NCBI RefSeq assembly: GCF_019649055.1
Contig: NW_026570227.1
Coordinates: forward strand, 1,984,001-2,048,000
DNA: 64,000 nucleotides
DNA from: Paramacrobiotus metropolitanus
Taxonomy: Eukaryota > Tardigrada > Eutardigrada > Parachela > Macrobiotidae
Reading direction: 5' to 3'
Below, piece by piece: positions 24,724 through 37,962 of this stretch (its first letter is position 1; every line of letters starts with the position of its first letter). The notes under the pieces were generated by a model. That model saw only the letters and a list, made by a program, of their open reading frames with translations. It had not been told where the DNA came from and ran no database searches. The position numbers and the translations under genes are program-made.

Positions 24724-27268
24724 CCGATACACAGGTATTTTTTACGGCTTTGACGTCCGTCCGATTGTTGGACTGCATTCTGGAGATGATCTCGTGATGC
24801 GCGCTTACTTAATGAGATTGACTGGACCACGCTCACCAAATTAAAGAATGATCAAGTACTGAAAAGTGCACGTTGCAACGCAAGTATTCTACAGAATTCT
24901 ACGCAATATCTATAACGATATGTACTCTTTCTTTCGTCTTTTATGTACCACGTTCTGGTAATAATTAAAAGCTTCTCGAAAAATTGTGCATCGTGATCAT
25001 TCGTGCATTACGTGATTGTATCGCGTTGCGAGTGGGTTTGAAGGTTAGCAATAAAAAATAATTACAAATTGTTAATGTTGCCTTTGCTGCACTGTACAGT
25101 CTGTACTGGTAAATCGCTAAGGGGAAAAGAAAAATACAGTTGAGTATATATAAAGCCAACAAATATACGTATAAAAAACTTAGGCCAAACAAGAAAATTG
25201 GAACCACAATCCTGCTCTATAAACGGACACCGTTTTGAACTTAGAAATAATCGCAACTGCTTATAAAACCGAAAAATCCACGTCTATGTTATTTTTGATC
25301 GTAGTACTGAGACTTGGCTGAATGTACAGAATACAATACAATTATACACTTGCTGTATCTGTACATGTATGTGATAACGGCACATTTTTTTAGTGGGTTA
25401 TACAGCCATAAAATTCATTTCCATCAAACCCGAATCACTTTGGAGTTTGCCGTCCTGCAGTTAGATCGGGAGAGCGCCGTTATACGTTTTCTCAGCGTGT
25501 TTACATTATTTCAAGTTGCTGTTCTGCAGCATCTCCCCCGACGCCCACCGCTTGACGCCCCCTCCGCGCGTCCTCTTTCGTTTGACCGGAATCGCCTCCC
25601 GCCGGCTGCAGCATCCCACTGGCATCGTTCGGCATAATACTGTATTAATTTTCATGCATGGCCGATTCATTGTCTTCGAGTTCCTTTGAAACTAACACGA
25701 AACTAATACTGCTTGGATATGTACAAGCTGTATTTCCATACTCGGCTTAATGTATCACTTGCAAGCCTAAGAAACCTTAAAAAAAGAAATAAGTACAACA
25801 TCGGTTAAAATTTTTATTAGTAACACATGTACAGCGTACGTATCGAATTCAAGACTAAAAAAGTAGACGTGCTTCGTGTAGCGGAAATTGCGCAAATTAG
25901 CGCTTCTCTGTTCGAACCCGGCACCGGCGATTTATGCGCATCCGATGTGTTCCGGTTTCTCAGTGTTTGCTCAGTAAATTACCGGCCAGTGGGTCCGCGG
26001 CTGACCAAGGATATTATAAAAAAATTTTTATCATTTCCTTTTCAATCACGAACCGATCCGCGCCGCTGAGCACTTTTTTGGCCGGCACTGTATGTACACC
26101 AACCAAGAACCCGCAAAAACCGGCACAGCCACAATAATAACCGTTGGTTTGTTGTGGTTAGAACTGATGTTAAAGTTGCTAAGTGCGGCGTCATCGGGTG
26201 ATTATTATTACACTACCGGCATCCGGCACCATCAGCCCATTCAATTAATCCGCCACTCGCCTCCCGCTGATCCCATCAAATCGGATCGGATCGGCATCGG
26301 CCGACGCGGATCCGTGCGCGGCTTCCTACACTGTATATACACGCCAACACCGACGCTGATTGAATGTACAACTCTATACTGAATATAACTGGAATGAATG
26401 CCAGTGCGTCAGGCGCTGCGGCGCTCCCAGCTGCCGTTAATCAATGGCAGCTATTCCTGTAACCGGCTTCTACACAATACGCTACACTATTCCTCCACCG
26501 GAAATTAAACGGGACGCTGTAAATTAATCGGCTTAATACCGGTTGTATATTAATTCATTAACGGGCTAATGAAGCGCGTGATGCGGCCGCTGATTAATTA
26601 CCATCTGCGTCATTTATTCATCTAGCATGGGCATTTTTGTAATTTACATGCTGATGGGCGCTCGAGCGCTGATCGATGCGTTAAGACAAGAGCGCGCTGT
26701 ATAATCTACGAGTACAACGGCATAATGAAGACATTTGACGGTCAATCAAATCTGGCGCGGGAGAACAACATATATATGCGCTTCTCCGTATAGTATAGAT
26801 CTCGTCAGCCGTGGCATTTGCAGTTGGGTTGAGTGCGGCTTCCCTCTCCCGAGTGGATTGCACTTGGCCGGGATTGGCTGCAACTGCACCGGAGGAACAG
26901 CGCGCCAGATGCGCAATCCCGTTTCTCTTCCCGTTTCCTATATATTTCCAACCGGGCGCCACCCGCGCTTGACGTCAGCGGCCGTACGTTGGTTGAGTTA
27001 GTTAAATGAAGTATCGGTACGTGTATCGCGCTGTATTATTACATGATGAGCGTTGGTTGCTGCCTGTTTTTGGGAGCGGGGATAAATGAAGGATGGTGTG
27101 CTAGGTATTGTGTCAGTGTGGCGGCCGGGACTGCCGCATAATAATTATTGTTTTTCCCTCGGCCGTTGAGAATATTTTTAAAGGAGACCGGCGTGCGTTG
27201 ATGTGCGTGAGGCGCAGCGGGTGATTAGCGGTTGCAGGTGAATTGGATCGGGCCGGGAATTATCAAGG
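24724..27268. other. Intergenic region, no gene seen
   Basis: Neither strand gives an exon set with splice signals and recognisable protein. Scattered short open frames look like chance. An AT-rich block precedes a GC-richer promoter-like stretch upstream of the neurensin-like gene. Confidence 0.4.
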
Positions 27269-29090
27269 ATGTCCGACTCGGAAGAGGACGAGGTGCCGCG
27301 CGAGAAGGTCAAGAAGACCCTGCTGTCCGTCGCCGGCCGGCAGCCCTCCAAGCAGACGCTCAACTATAAAGGTTAGCCAGTTTAATTATAAGCCTCAATT
27401 TAATTCCGTCCGCTTCCTCTCAAACAACAGCTAATCGTACAAATAAACAGCTTTCATATTGATTTTTATGCTGCATTAACTTACAGTAAGTAATTGCTGT
27501 ATACTGCGAACCTGGTTGTAAATTAAATCCGCGTATACGCATAATTTAGTCAAATTCTGAAATCTCTTAATCGGATATTTGCTATTAGGAATGCGTATGC
27601 TTCTGCTGTACTATAAAAAAACCCGTATTTTAATTGCTTTTTATTCTTTAAATTTTATTCATGGCTGTTATTTAATAAACGCTATTATACGAAGTGTTAC
27701 GATGTTACGTAAATGGGTTAAAAGCTGACCTAACTAAGGAATATTGCCGGAAATGGCCTATATACGGCATAGTAATGTAACGTGCCGGTAGTTGACAAAA
27801 AGTACATAGTAAACACAAAGACTTACGTTGTTGTGCCTTCTTTAAAGATTTTTTTGGGCAGTGTTTCTGTAGCGATTAATTTGTGTAAAGAGCGCCTAGT
27901 ACCTGTACGTCAGTGCCGCACGGTGACGCCAGGAAGCGGCCTGCTGCGCGGTTATTAGCGGTTATGAGTCATAAAAACAGGTAGCACACCGTAATTCCCT
28001 TTTACGAATTATGACAGTTGTGGTGGGTGAGGCACTGAGGCGGAAGGTGCCACGCCGTAAAATTGAGTAGCTGCCGGCGGCCGAAATAAAAAGCGCCGGA
28101 TTAACCGTAACCTTCACCAATTAGCCTCGTTATGATACTGTACTGCAGGTACAATCTTATAGGATTAAAAAAGCGGAAACCAGCCAGTCGGTCCGCGGTT
28201 TAAAAATTTAATATTAATGGAATGGACAACAAAAATATTATAAAATATTATCCGCACGTACTTTTATGGACAGAAAATTAATTGTAAATAAATAGAAAAT
28301 AAGGAATCGCAACAGCAGCTGCTACTGAAAAATTGACAAATATATATGTATGTATAAAAAATATATGTGTATATGTTTTTACATCAAAAATATATATGTA
28401 TATAGATAGTATTATATAACGTGGAAGCGCATGTTTGCCCCATACGCGTTAAACGAAGCGTCTGTTCTTTTTGTAATTTTAAATTGTACATTTCTCCACA
28501 CAGGTGTCAAATCGTATCTGCACCAGTTCTACGACTTCGCCACGGACACCAGCACGCCGAGCGCCACCGACCGGCAGCTGTACATCAAATCACGCAAGAT
28601 CCGCATCCGCTCCCTCTGGTGGCGCATTACTCTATACAGCGGCGCGTTCTTAATGTTACTGGGCGCCGTGGCCTTTCTCCTATCATGGACCATCCCCGCG
28701 CGGCCCATCCTGATCAGCGAGGAGCCCGAGCTGGCCGTGGTGGACCGCGAGGCGGCCGTCTTCAACCGGCAGCTGGAGCTGCTGCGCCTGGCCGGCCTGG
28801 CCACCTTCTGCATCGGCGGGGTCAGCGCGTCGCTGGCGCTGCTGGTGGCCAGCTGCTGCTGGAAGTGCTGCCACCATCTGCAGCTGCACTACGACGACAT
28901 CGAGCCGGAGAGCGTCGTCCGCAAGTTGGTCGAGGAGGACGAGGATCAGGCGCCGTTGAGTCCGGTGGAGTCGCGGGTGCCGGGCTTCGGCTCCGTCCAC
29001 CCGGTGCAGCCCCAGCTACCGCCCGGGGGCGGCGGTGTGCCCTACCCCATCCCCGTCATCCGGGCGTCACCGGCCTCCGACCAGGAGTGA
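27269..29090 (+). CDS. Neurensin-like two-TM vesicular membrane protein
   Basis: Two exons, 27269-27371 and 28504-29090, joined in phase 1. The N terminus is acidic (MSDSEEDEVPREK). The neurensin signature GVKSYLHQFYDFA spans the first residues of exon 2. Two hydrophobic segments follow (ITLYSGAFLMLLGAVAFLLS and LATFCIGGVSASLALLVA), separated by a short loop containing VVDREAAVFNRQLELLRLAG. This loop matches the conserved inter-TM loop of neurensin/TMEM74-related proteins. The tail is Pro/Gly-rich. Vertebrate neurensins are neuronal vesicle proteins involved in neurite extension; the role here is inferred. The start ATG follows the only upstream exon with a compatible donor. The intron of 1.1 kb is otherwise featureless. 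Confidence 0.8.
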
Positions 29091-29205
29091 CCTTTACGCG
29101 TCCATTGAGACCCGAAAGATGGTGCACTACGCTCACTCTTTTTTTACGGCGCACCGCACGAAACACTGTTCTGCATATATATCGGCGTTATTTCTCTGTA
29201 TAGAG

Positions 29206-29986
29206 TAGAGTCCGTAAATCGTCACAATTTTGGCAGCGAAACGAAAAATTTTGTCGTACTGAGCAAACGTAACGAAACTTAACTGCACGCTTCCTGTCCC
29301 ATAAAATAACGAACCTTGACGAATTTATAAAATATTTGAGCGCAACTTAACGATAACTTTCGATATTTTTCCGTAAAAAAAACTGAACGCAACGAAATCG
29401 CAAAATACAAATCACAGTAGTAAGCGTTCCTGGGATTAATTTTATTTATCTGAATTTTCTATGTCGTTCCACATCAAAAATAGTAGATCAGATCATCAAG
29501 CTTCTATGAAAATTGCAGCTTGCACTTTTGCAGTTCACTAGTGCCGTTATGATTTGCAGTGCTGTGAAGCTATAAACAACATGTGCTTGCGAAACACTAG
29601 TGCAGTGTCTAGAACTGGGAGTTTCGCAAAGCGTCAGATTCACTGTGTACAATAGGTTGCAGCTTCCAGTGTGCGCTTATGAAGGAGACCCTGTTCAGGC
29701 GCCCAAAACACTGAATTATTTGTCAGGCGCAAGAGACGCACGCACGAGTGCGGCTGGCGTACAATTGGAAAATAATTTATTTTATTTTCTAAATTCCACA
29801 TCGGTATCTTTTGACGAAGAAAGCGACTCCAAAATTTCAATATAACTTCGCGAGGCGAGAATACATTTTCTTATAACGAAACTTAACGAAGCGGTGCTCA
29901 GAAGTCCGTAAAACATGCGCGGGGCTTGACGATTCGTTTCGTTAACGTTCGTTAAGCTTCGTCAAAATGACGATTTACGGACTCTA
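29206..29986. mobile_element. hAT-like non-autonomous transposon (MITE)
   Basis: A 781-bp element with 19-bp perfect terminal inverted repeats, TAGAGTCCGTAAATCGTCA, at 29206-29224 and in reverse complement at 29968-29986. It is flanked by an exact 8-bp direct repeat GTATAGAG (29198-29205 and 29987-29994). Target duplications of 8 bp and ends of the form TAGNG fit the hAT superfamily. Subterminal regions repeat AACGAAACTTAAC-type words in both orientations, as transposase-binding arrays do. No transposase open frame is present. The near-perfect ends suggest fairly recent insertion. Confidence 0.85.
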
Positions 29987-29994
29987 GTATAGAG

Positions 29995-32900
29995 TCTGTT
30001 GCATTCCGGTTGTGCTGTTAAAAGCGGATATATACTCGTATTTGAGTGCGGATGAATCGATAATAAGGGCGAGTAAAGCGCGAATGGAATAATCAGCTTG
30101 ACGCAGGAAATACGCTGGAGTGTTGACATTCCTATCGATCGGGGTTTTTTGTGTGTTCACTTGTCCTGCATTTGCATATAGATTCCAGTGTTATTCTCCC
30201 TGGCCGACACCGTAATCAGGCGTCCAGAGCGTCGGCTTATTTCTTCCGGCTAAATTACCCTCCAATAAATTCAGCCGAAAAAAATGTAGAAAAAAAAACA
30301 CGGTTAATTATGAAAATGGAACGGTTTAATCTGTAGCGTGTGGGGCGGTCGGCGTGACCCAAAAGCTGCGTGTTGCATCAGCGGTTGCGTCAGCCGGGGA
30401 AGCCGACGCGCGGCGGAAATGAAACATTGCCGCGCAGCCGTATAGCGCGTACGCGTGGCGGGTTAACCGGCACGTAATAATTGCATAGACCCGATTCACG
30501 CACATCGCTTAATCAAGCTCCCGTAGCGCTTTAATTCGCCCGGCTGTGGAGTCAGGGAGAACGGGTATTTGTGGGTCAACGATCGATGCCGGTTGCCGGT
30601 TATAGTGTATAGTACAGCGGCTGTAGTGTAATGGTCCACCGGCGAATTAACACAACCGGCATTCGTACAATTTACTGGGAAGTTGTGGGGACATATGCGG
30701 GCGAGTTCACCGCTGTACACGCTAAACGGGACAACGCGTGCTGTTGTTCGGCGAGCAGTCGGGCGAGGATAATGCCGCTGTTCGGCAGAATTCCTCCGGG
30801 AGATGCGGGGATTTCTGTGACGGGTTACGTAAAAGTATCCATTTATTATGAGTCAGAAATCAGGGTCGATGTTGCGCGTGAATTTATATATGTGTTGTAT
30901 ATATATGTGTTCGTATATACGTTGTACTGTACGTGAATTTACCTATATATGATTTTTTTCCTAGTATTTTGATTTGGATTGCTGCATAGGAAGCCATTTT
31001 TTGTGACGAAAATAAAAAAGGAAAAGGGTGCCAATTTTCCACAACTGTTAGGTAAAATTCACGCTACACTACCACACCGGGCGGAGGCACTTGCGGCAAG
31101 CGCCGGAAGTCCCTGAATTTTTTCGTTTAAAATTTTCCGCTACAAGGTTTTCGTGAAGCATAAATTATGTTCGACAGGAAAGCGATTTCCCCAAAAATCC
31201 AGGTTATTTGGGCGGAAATTGCTCATTTGCTTTCGGAGCTGTTCGCCTTAAACAGGCCCTGTGCGGGTTTTAAGGGAATGGGCAAGGGAAAGCCGGGTGA
31301 TCTAACCGAGGTGTTGGAGAAACGTGCGCTGTTGGCCTTTTACGCCCGGGAATAGACCGGCGTTTGCTGGGCAATTGAGGCCGTCGAACAGGGCTAATCT
31401 GCCGGCAACAGTGCCAATATACAGCGCGTCCATAAACGCAGTATAATGTGTACAGTACAGCATGAACGCTGCGTACACCGCCGGCTATTTCTGGCGGTAT
31501 CGATCGGTGTTGGCAGGATGTTGCCTCCTCGTCCTGATGGGTCCGCTAGCACCGTTCGCGCCGGCATCCGGCCTTTTCTTAACCATTCTGACATCTGCCG
31601 GTTGTCGTTAATTGCCAGTTCGGTGCGATGAGCTGCTTCACGCTCCATCTTCCCCGGAATGTGTTGGAATGGTCGTTCGGATTGTAATTAAGGACGGCCG
31701 GCGGCGAAAGGTCAAGCCGGTTAATCGCCGCGCTGATGCGTGCCAGTACGTGCGGTTAAACGCACTGCCCACACATATATGCAGCGTGTGACCTTTCACG
31801 CTTTTTCTGGCGTGCCGCTTAGAATGCGCTGGTCGTTGCTCAGTGATGGCGGTTGTCACGTCGTGAAGCACCAGATTTATTGGGCTTCTTGCCGGCGAGA
31901 TATTGACTAACTAAATGATAATATGCAAAGAATACCGCAAAAGGTCAGTTCAACCAAAGTCATGCAAAGATAATGTTGCTACGCGCAGCTATGGCGCGTG
32001 GCCACTACACTACACCGGTACTGCAGTTCTTATACAAATGGACACGGGCGATGCTGGACTTGCATTTATTTTTGATACTCTGTTTTTTATTGGGTTATAC
32101 AAATGAACATTGGTTAAACGCAAAATTACGCGGTACATTATTTCAGCACATAATACTGTAGCCGTACAAATGAGATCTGTAGTGAAGATGTACATCTCAT
32201 TGGTGCTAGTTCAACCGGAAACATCTGAATGTGTACTTGTACGAGATGACCAGTTCTAACGTGGATTTTCTAGACTTCTGAGATTGTCTGAATGTTCTAA
32301 AATCATTCTTGCTCTTGCCCTTGCCCTTGCTCTCCCCCAATGATTTTTCAGCTGATTAAAAATGTTTGTGCACTTTGACAATCGCGCCGGTATCGGTTAA
32401 CATGTTCGCAATTGCATAATTGATTTTTGGGTAATTCGCTAACTCGTAACATCGCCGACGGTCACCGACGAACCATCAAACCTCGTTTTATCGTGGTACG
32501 GGTGTGTAACCCACTCCACTAGTGGCAGCTTAGAAGTTGCCGTTGCAATACACTTCATCCAGCCTCTTGCCGATACAAAACGTTTCCTGAACGCATGCAG
32601 CTTTACCTCGCATTAAAGCAACTCGTTTCTCCGCAAGGTAACAATAATCAAAACAGCTGCACCGTGAGGGCGGCTGCTTGTTCGCCTGTGCAGCCATAAT
32701 AGCATCATTGCAGCAGTTGAAAATATGAAAGGTCAGCATGGCTGAACAACACTCTCGCATATTATTATTGCCGGAGTTTGTCTAACGAAGGCAGGGAGCC
32801 ATCTGTACGTGGAACGGTCCCTCGGGAAGCAAAAGTCAAACGAAGAGTGCCTGCTCCGAGAGAGAATGCTGAGGTTGGCATTTTCCTGTCTCGCAGGCAG

Positions 32901-33049
32901 CGCGCGGCATGAGCACTGCCACGCTGCAACACTGTATAGGCAGGCAACGACCGTCGCTGTCGACCTTGACGGAAGCAGCTTAGCACCCACAATTAACGGG
33001 ACTTACTGCCCCCGTCTTATTAGGAGCCCCTTCTTAATTACCGGCCGCA
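29995..33049. other. Intergenic region between the MITE and the guanylate cyclase
   Basis: No supported gene on either strand. Open frames here lack splice context or protein similarity that I recognise. Confidence 0.4.
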
Positions 33050-36000
33050 ATGATAGCGCGATTTGTCGTCGTGACTTTGGCGACCTTTACCGCAGTCACC
33101 GCAGCATCCAAGCCCGACGATGTACTGCAGCTGCGGTTGGTGTCGTTTCTGCCGGTCGGCAGCAGCGACTACTTCGATTATATGTACTCCGCGGCGGCCG
33201 TCAACCTCACCGTGGCCAACATGAACCGACAGCACCGCGGCGCCCTCGTCCTGGACGTCACGTGGCTGCCCATCCTCCACTTTGACAGCGCCCCCTGCGG
33301 CGCCACCGTCGCCGACACCCTCGCCCTCCTCCCGCCCTTCTTCCACAGCGACCAGTGGGCCGGGCGCTGTCTGGCGCTCATCGGCGAAAGTACGAATCTC
33401 TCGCACATCACGCTTACATTAACGAAACCGATGTTTCCGTAGACTGCAGCGGAATCGTGGAGATGGCGTCGTTAGCGGCCGGTACGCCGTTACAATGTCT
33501 GGCAAGAAAGTCTTAATTAACGGTGACCTTTTGCAGAATGGAACGTCCCGCTGTTTGACATGTAGGTGTCGCATGGCCAACCCCCCGCGGGCGACACTCA
33601 CGGTGTTCTGTTGCAGTCTGCCCAACGAGCCGATCAAGAGCCAGCCGGACCGCTACCCGACGGCGGTCGTCCCGCACGAGGGCTACGACAACTTCCTGGG
33701 GGCGCTGACGCAGCTGCTGCACATCAAGAACTGGCGGCACGGCTGCGTCGTCATCGACCGGCAGCTGGCGCTCAGCCAGGCCGCCTACTTCTGGGAGCTT
33801 GGCCGCACCTTCGCCAACCTGGACCAGCGCCTGCAGGAGCAGCAGGGCATTTATTTGGAACGCCGCTACTACGACACGGATATGAACGGGTCCGTCGACT
33901 TCCGGTCGGTGCTGCAGCCCTGTCGGGGCTACGGATACTCGGGTAGGTGCCGTGCCAAAAATCTAAGAAATCTAAGAAACCCGAAAAACTTTTGCAGTCA
34001 TCCTGATCCTGGCCGACACGTATCGGACCGCTGAGCTGCTGGTAAAACCGTTTCTTCACCGATTCACTGACAGGTTTCAATTTCCTCTATTTGCAGCTGA
34101 CGGCGTCCGCCCTGGGGATGGGCAACGGCGACACGGTAGTATATCAGGAAACAGATAATTTATATAATTATAGTAATTCTTGACCTTTAGGCGTTCTGGC
34201 CGTTGGTGCCTTCCGGCAGTCCGCTGCATAATAAAACGGTGCTGGCCCATGAACTACGCCATTTGGTACGACCTTTATAATATTCCAGGTAGCCGCACAC
34301 ACTACAGTGACCTTTCATAGACGGACCTCACACTGCGCTCGGTGGTGTACATCACGTGGTCGCGCACCACGCCCTGGTTCAGCAGCGATGACGACTCGCA
34401 CCGGCTGCGCAGCTACGCGCGGCAGGCGTTCATCCGACCGCCCTCCCCTGCGCTGGAGGTACGCCAACGTACAAATATATATAAGGAATATTTTTTTAAA
34501 AATGGCATTTTATTTGCCAGCCGGAAGAGCTGCTGAGCGTCTTCAACACCAAGTTCGTCATCAAGACGTGGGCGAACGTGGCGCTGGAGACCTTCCGGCA
34601 GGGCGGCGATCCCTGCGACGGGCGCTCCATCGCCGCGCAGGTGCGGCAGCGCTTCGCCGTCAAGGTGGACGCCCGCGAGGCCGTGGAGGAGGAGGACTCG
34701 CAGCCGGACGCCGCCACCGTGCGCATACAGGCTTGGAAGCCCAGCACCGGCAAGTTCGTGGTCAGTACGGACAAAGGTCATCTTTTCGTTGGCCGGGTAT
34801 AATAAACAATCGGTGGGTGGTCGCAGACGTTCCTGATGTACAACGGGACGACGCAGGAATACGAGTGGACCAGTCTGGACGTGGACGACTGGCCGGTGCC
34901 CTTCAGCCGCGATCCCAACGGCCAGTGCGGATACGACGCTGACTCGCCTTATTGCAAACCAAGTATATAAATCCGATTCGATGCCTGCTTGATAATGAGC
35001 GGGGTTTTTATTGGTTAGCGCCGCTGGTGCCGGCGGAATTCGGGGCCATCGGGTTAATCACGCTGCTCTTCATACCGCTGCTGATCGCGCACGTCAACCG
35101 GTAAACAAACACAGGCGTACTTTGCGACTGCTTCATCTTTACCTACGAGTCACGTACAGGCGAATCAAGATCCAGCGGGAAAACAGCCAAGAATGGATCC
35201 TCCCCGCCGACGCGATGGAGCTGACGCCGTTGGAGACCGGCGCCAAAGCGGCGTCGCACGAAGCCCACCTCCACGGGGTGCCGGTGTGGTGTGTCCCGGT
35301 GCCGCTGACGAAACACTCCCAGCCCGAGAAGCTCCGACGCGACAGCTATTTCGGCAAAGTAGGCTTGATGTTCTAACGCCAGCTGACTAAGCGTGATGAC
35401 CTTTGGGTGTAGTTGTACCTGGTGAAGCACGACAACGTCAACGGCTTCCTCGGCCTGTGCTTCCTGCCCAAGCACGTGTGGATCATCTGCCAGTACGCCA
35501 AGCGCGGCTCCCTGGGGCGTCTCCTGCAGGTCATGGACACCGACTGGGAGTTCCGGCTGTCCTTTACCGTCGACCTCATCCAGGTGAATTTTCCCGTGAC
35601 CTTTCGGAAAGTGATTAAGGAATGTGGGGATTGTGCAGGGTCTGCAGTACGTCCACAGCAGCCCGGTGAAGGCCCACGGGAACCTGAGCATGTCCACGTG
35701 CCTGGTGGACCACCGCTTCGTGGCCAAGATCGGCTGTCTGGGCTGCGAGAACATCCGCGCGGCGTTGAAGGACACCAAGTACTCCCTGCCCAACTTCGAG
35801 CACCGCCAGCACGCCAGCGCCTCCAAGTACAGCGTCCTGCTGGCCAGCCTGTGGGCCGCCGATGTGGCCGCCTTCCGGGCGGTGGTCATGGCGCTGAGCC
35901 GGGCGGGGTGGGCGCATGTCCGCGGAGAGGCCCGGCAGCACTTCGACATGCAGGCGGCGGTAGAGGGCTTCGCGGAGGAGGCAGGCCGGTGCGCCACGAT

Positions 36001-37267
36001 GACGCAGGTGGAGGCGGCGTTCAAGGCGGCCTTCCCGGGGCAGCGGAAGAGCCCGGTGGAGAGTTTGATCGATCGGTTGGCCGGATACACAGAGGTGCTG
36101 GAGCACGCGGTGGCTGAGAGGACGGCGGAGCTGGTCAGTGAGCAGGAGCACTGTGATCGGCTGCTGGAGCAGATGCTGCCGAGGTGCGCGATTTTTTCCC
36201 CACTGATTACTAGCTTGGGAAATTTTATTTTTGTTGCCCGTTGTGTGCAGACCGGTGGTGCAGGCGCTCCGCAGTAAGCACGCCGTGGAGGCGGAGCTGT
36301 TCGAGTGCGCCACGATCTGCTTCACCAGTCTGCCGGGCTTCGTCCCGTGGGTGGCCAGCGTATCGGCACCGGAAGTCATCGACCTGCTGCACGCCGTGTA
36401 CACGCTCTTCGATGACGAGATCAGCCGCTTCGACGTCCACAAGATGGAGACCATCGCTGATGGATACCTGGTAAAAAGCCGGTTATTTTTTGCGTAGATT
36501 GTTTAGATGTATTCTGGTGGTGTTAGGTGGCCAGCGGCATCCCGCTGCGCAACGGCAGCAGCCACGCGCCCGTCAGCTGCCGGATGGCGCAGAGCGTCAT
36601 GAAGCGCTTCGTCGCCCATCTGCAGCCGGCTCACCGTCAATTGTCGCTGCGGGTCGGCATTCACAGCGGTCAGTACGATTACATGATGTTTTTGCTAAAG
36701 GTCACTCAATATTTTATCTATAACTATTTTATATAATTATATTTGTCAAAGGTCACGCAATGTTTACGTATAAGTGTACATAAGTGTAAGGGTCACGCAC
36801 TATATTTAATTAAGCACATCTTTTAAAGGTCACCCACTCTTTTATATATAAGCGAAGCTGTTAAAGGTCACTCACTATTTTGTACAACTGTGCAAATTTG
36901 GCTAGGTACCTGCGCTGCGGGTGTCATCGGCAAACTGGTCCCGCGATATTGTCTGTAAGAAAACGATTTTTTGTTGACGATGCGTGTAGGATCAGACGCC
37001 CCTTGTCGGCTACATTGCAGGTTCGGCGACGCGGTGAACACATCGTCGCGCATGGAGAGCCATGGCGAGAGCGGCAAGATCCACGCCAGCCACGACACCG
37101 TCCAGCTGTTGGCTGAGCTACAAACCACCGACATCGTCTGCGTACTGCGCGGCCAGATTCCCATCAAGGTGACCTTTGTCTCGTTCCCCGTCGGTTGCGT
37201 TCTGAGACGAGCTGTGCTGCATTTGCAGGGCAAGGGATTTATGACCACCTACTGGATCATCTCATAA
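33050..37267 (+). CDS. Receptor-type guanylate cyclase
   Basis: Single-pass receptor predicted to make cGMP. About 19 exons, all GT-AG and in phase: 33050-33389, 33537-33561, 33617-33942, 33998-34041, 34097-34135, 34191-34265, 34321-34458, 34521-34760, 34827-34962, 35019-35100, 35160-35358, 35413-35583, 35639-36183, 36251-36470, 36527-36668, 36906-36954, 37021-37168, 37229-37267. Order: signal peptide (MIARFVVVTLATFTAVTA), ANF-receptor ectodomain, TM (GLITLLFIPLLIAHV), kinase-homology domain, coiled coil (ERTAELVSEQEHCDRLLEQM), cyclase domain. The cyclase has METIADGY, VPRYCL and NTSSRMESHGE, so the second metal Asp and the transition-state Asn/Arg are kept. The first metal site, normally FSDIVGF, reads FTSLPGF with Ser for Asp. 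Activity may therefore be lost or need a partner. No frameshift is seen. One very short exon (33537-33561) is less certain. Confidence 0.85.
36697..36872. repeat. AAAGGTCAC array in a guanylate cyclase intron
   Basis: Five copies of (A)AAGGTCAC or AAGGGTCACGC at 36697, 36748, 36788, 36825 and 36863, spaced 37-51 bp in AT-rich sequence. AAAGGTCA is the known NR4A (NBRE) nuclear-receptor site. A regulatory function here is inference only. Confidence 0.6.
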
Positions 37268-37525
37268 CGACAACGCCCAGTTATACAGAACGAATTAATA
37301 CAGTCGACCAGAAGCGGACCGGACGTTTGTGTGTTATAGTGTACAGAAATTTTTACATTTTGCTTATTCAGAATTAATTTCTTGACCGTCGCTTTGGCTC
37401 GGTCCTTTTGCCGTGTCACCGTACTGCTTATGTCAATATTGTCATGCATCGCAAGGTCATGCGCTGTACGCTGCGTTAGCGCGTTTGTTATACAGTTGTA
37501 CCTGATTAACATGCAGTGCTCGATC

Positions 37526-37604
37526 AGTAGTAAAAGGCGTCCCGCAAAGGGAATTTGATCTCTACTACCCTACTGGACTTCCGGACTGCAGTTTATGACA
37601 TCAT
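37526..37604 (+). repeat. Left terminal inverted repeat of the Polinton
   Basis: Begins AGTAGTAAAAGGCGTCCCGC, and its reverse complement ends the element at 59659. Six mismatches are found in the 80 positions compared (74 matches). Similarity stops near 37604, just after GACATCAT. Confidence 0.85.
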
Positions 37605-37962
37605 AATAATGTTAAAAACATATTAATAAATAAAGTTAATTTAATTACACAAATTACATTAGTTCAGGGTATATGTAAATGGAACGGACAAAAATTACCG
37701 TGGTAAAAAAACTGCAGATACTGTTTGTGAACAACCAAGAAAAAATCGGTTGCAATTACAGCCGTCTACGATAATATCCCGGACGCCATATATTATTCGT
37801 TCCTCGGGTAATATTTAATCAAGATAAATGCCAATTTACTGTGCTATTCACAACTTTCCCGTGCTACCAGTAAATTAACATACTGTAATACGAGTATTAT
37901 TAAAAACAATAATGTTGCTACTGCTGAGAATCATCGGAATACTTCCTCAAAACACCACTGCA

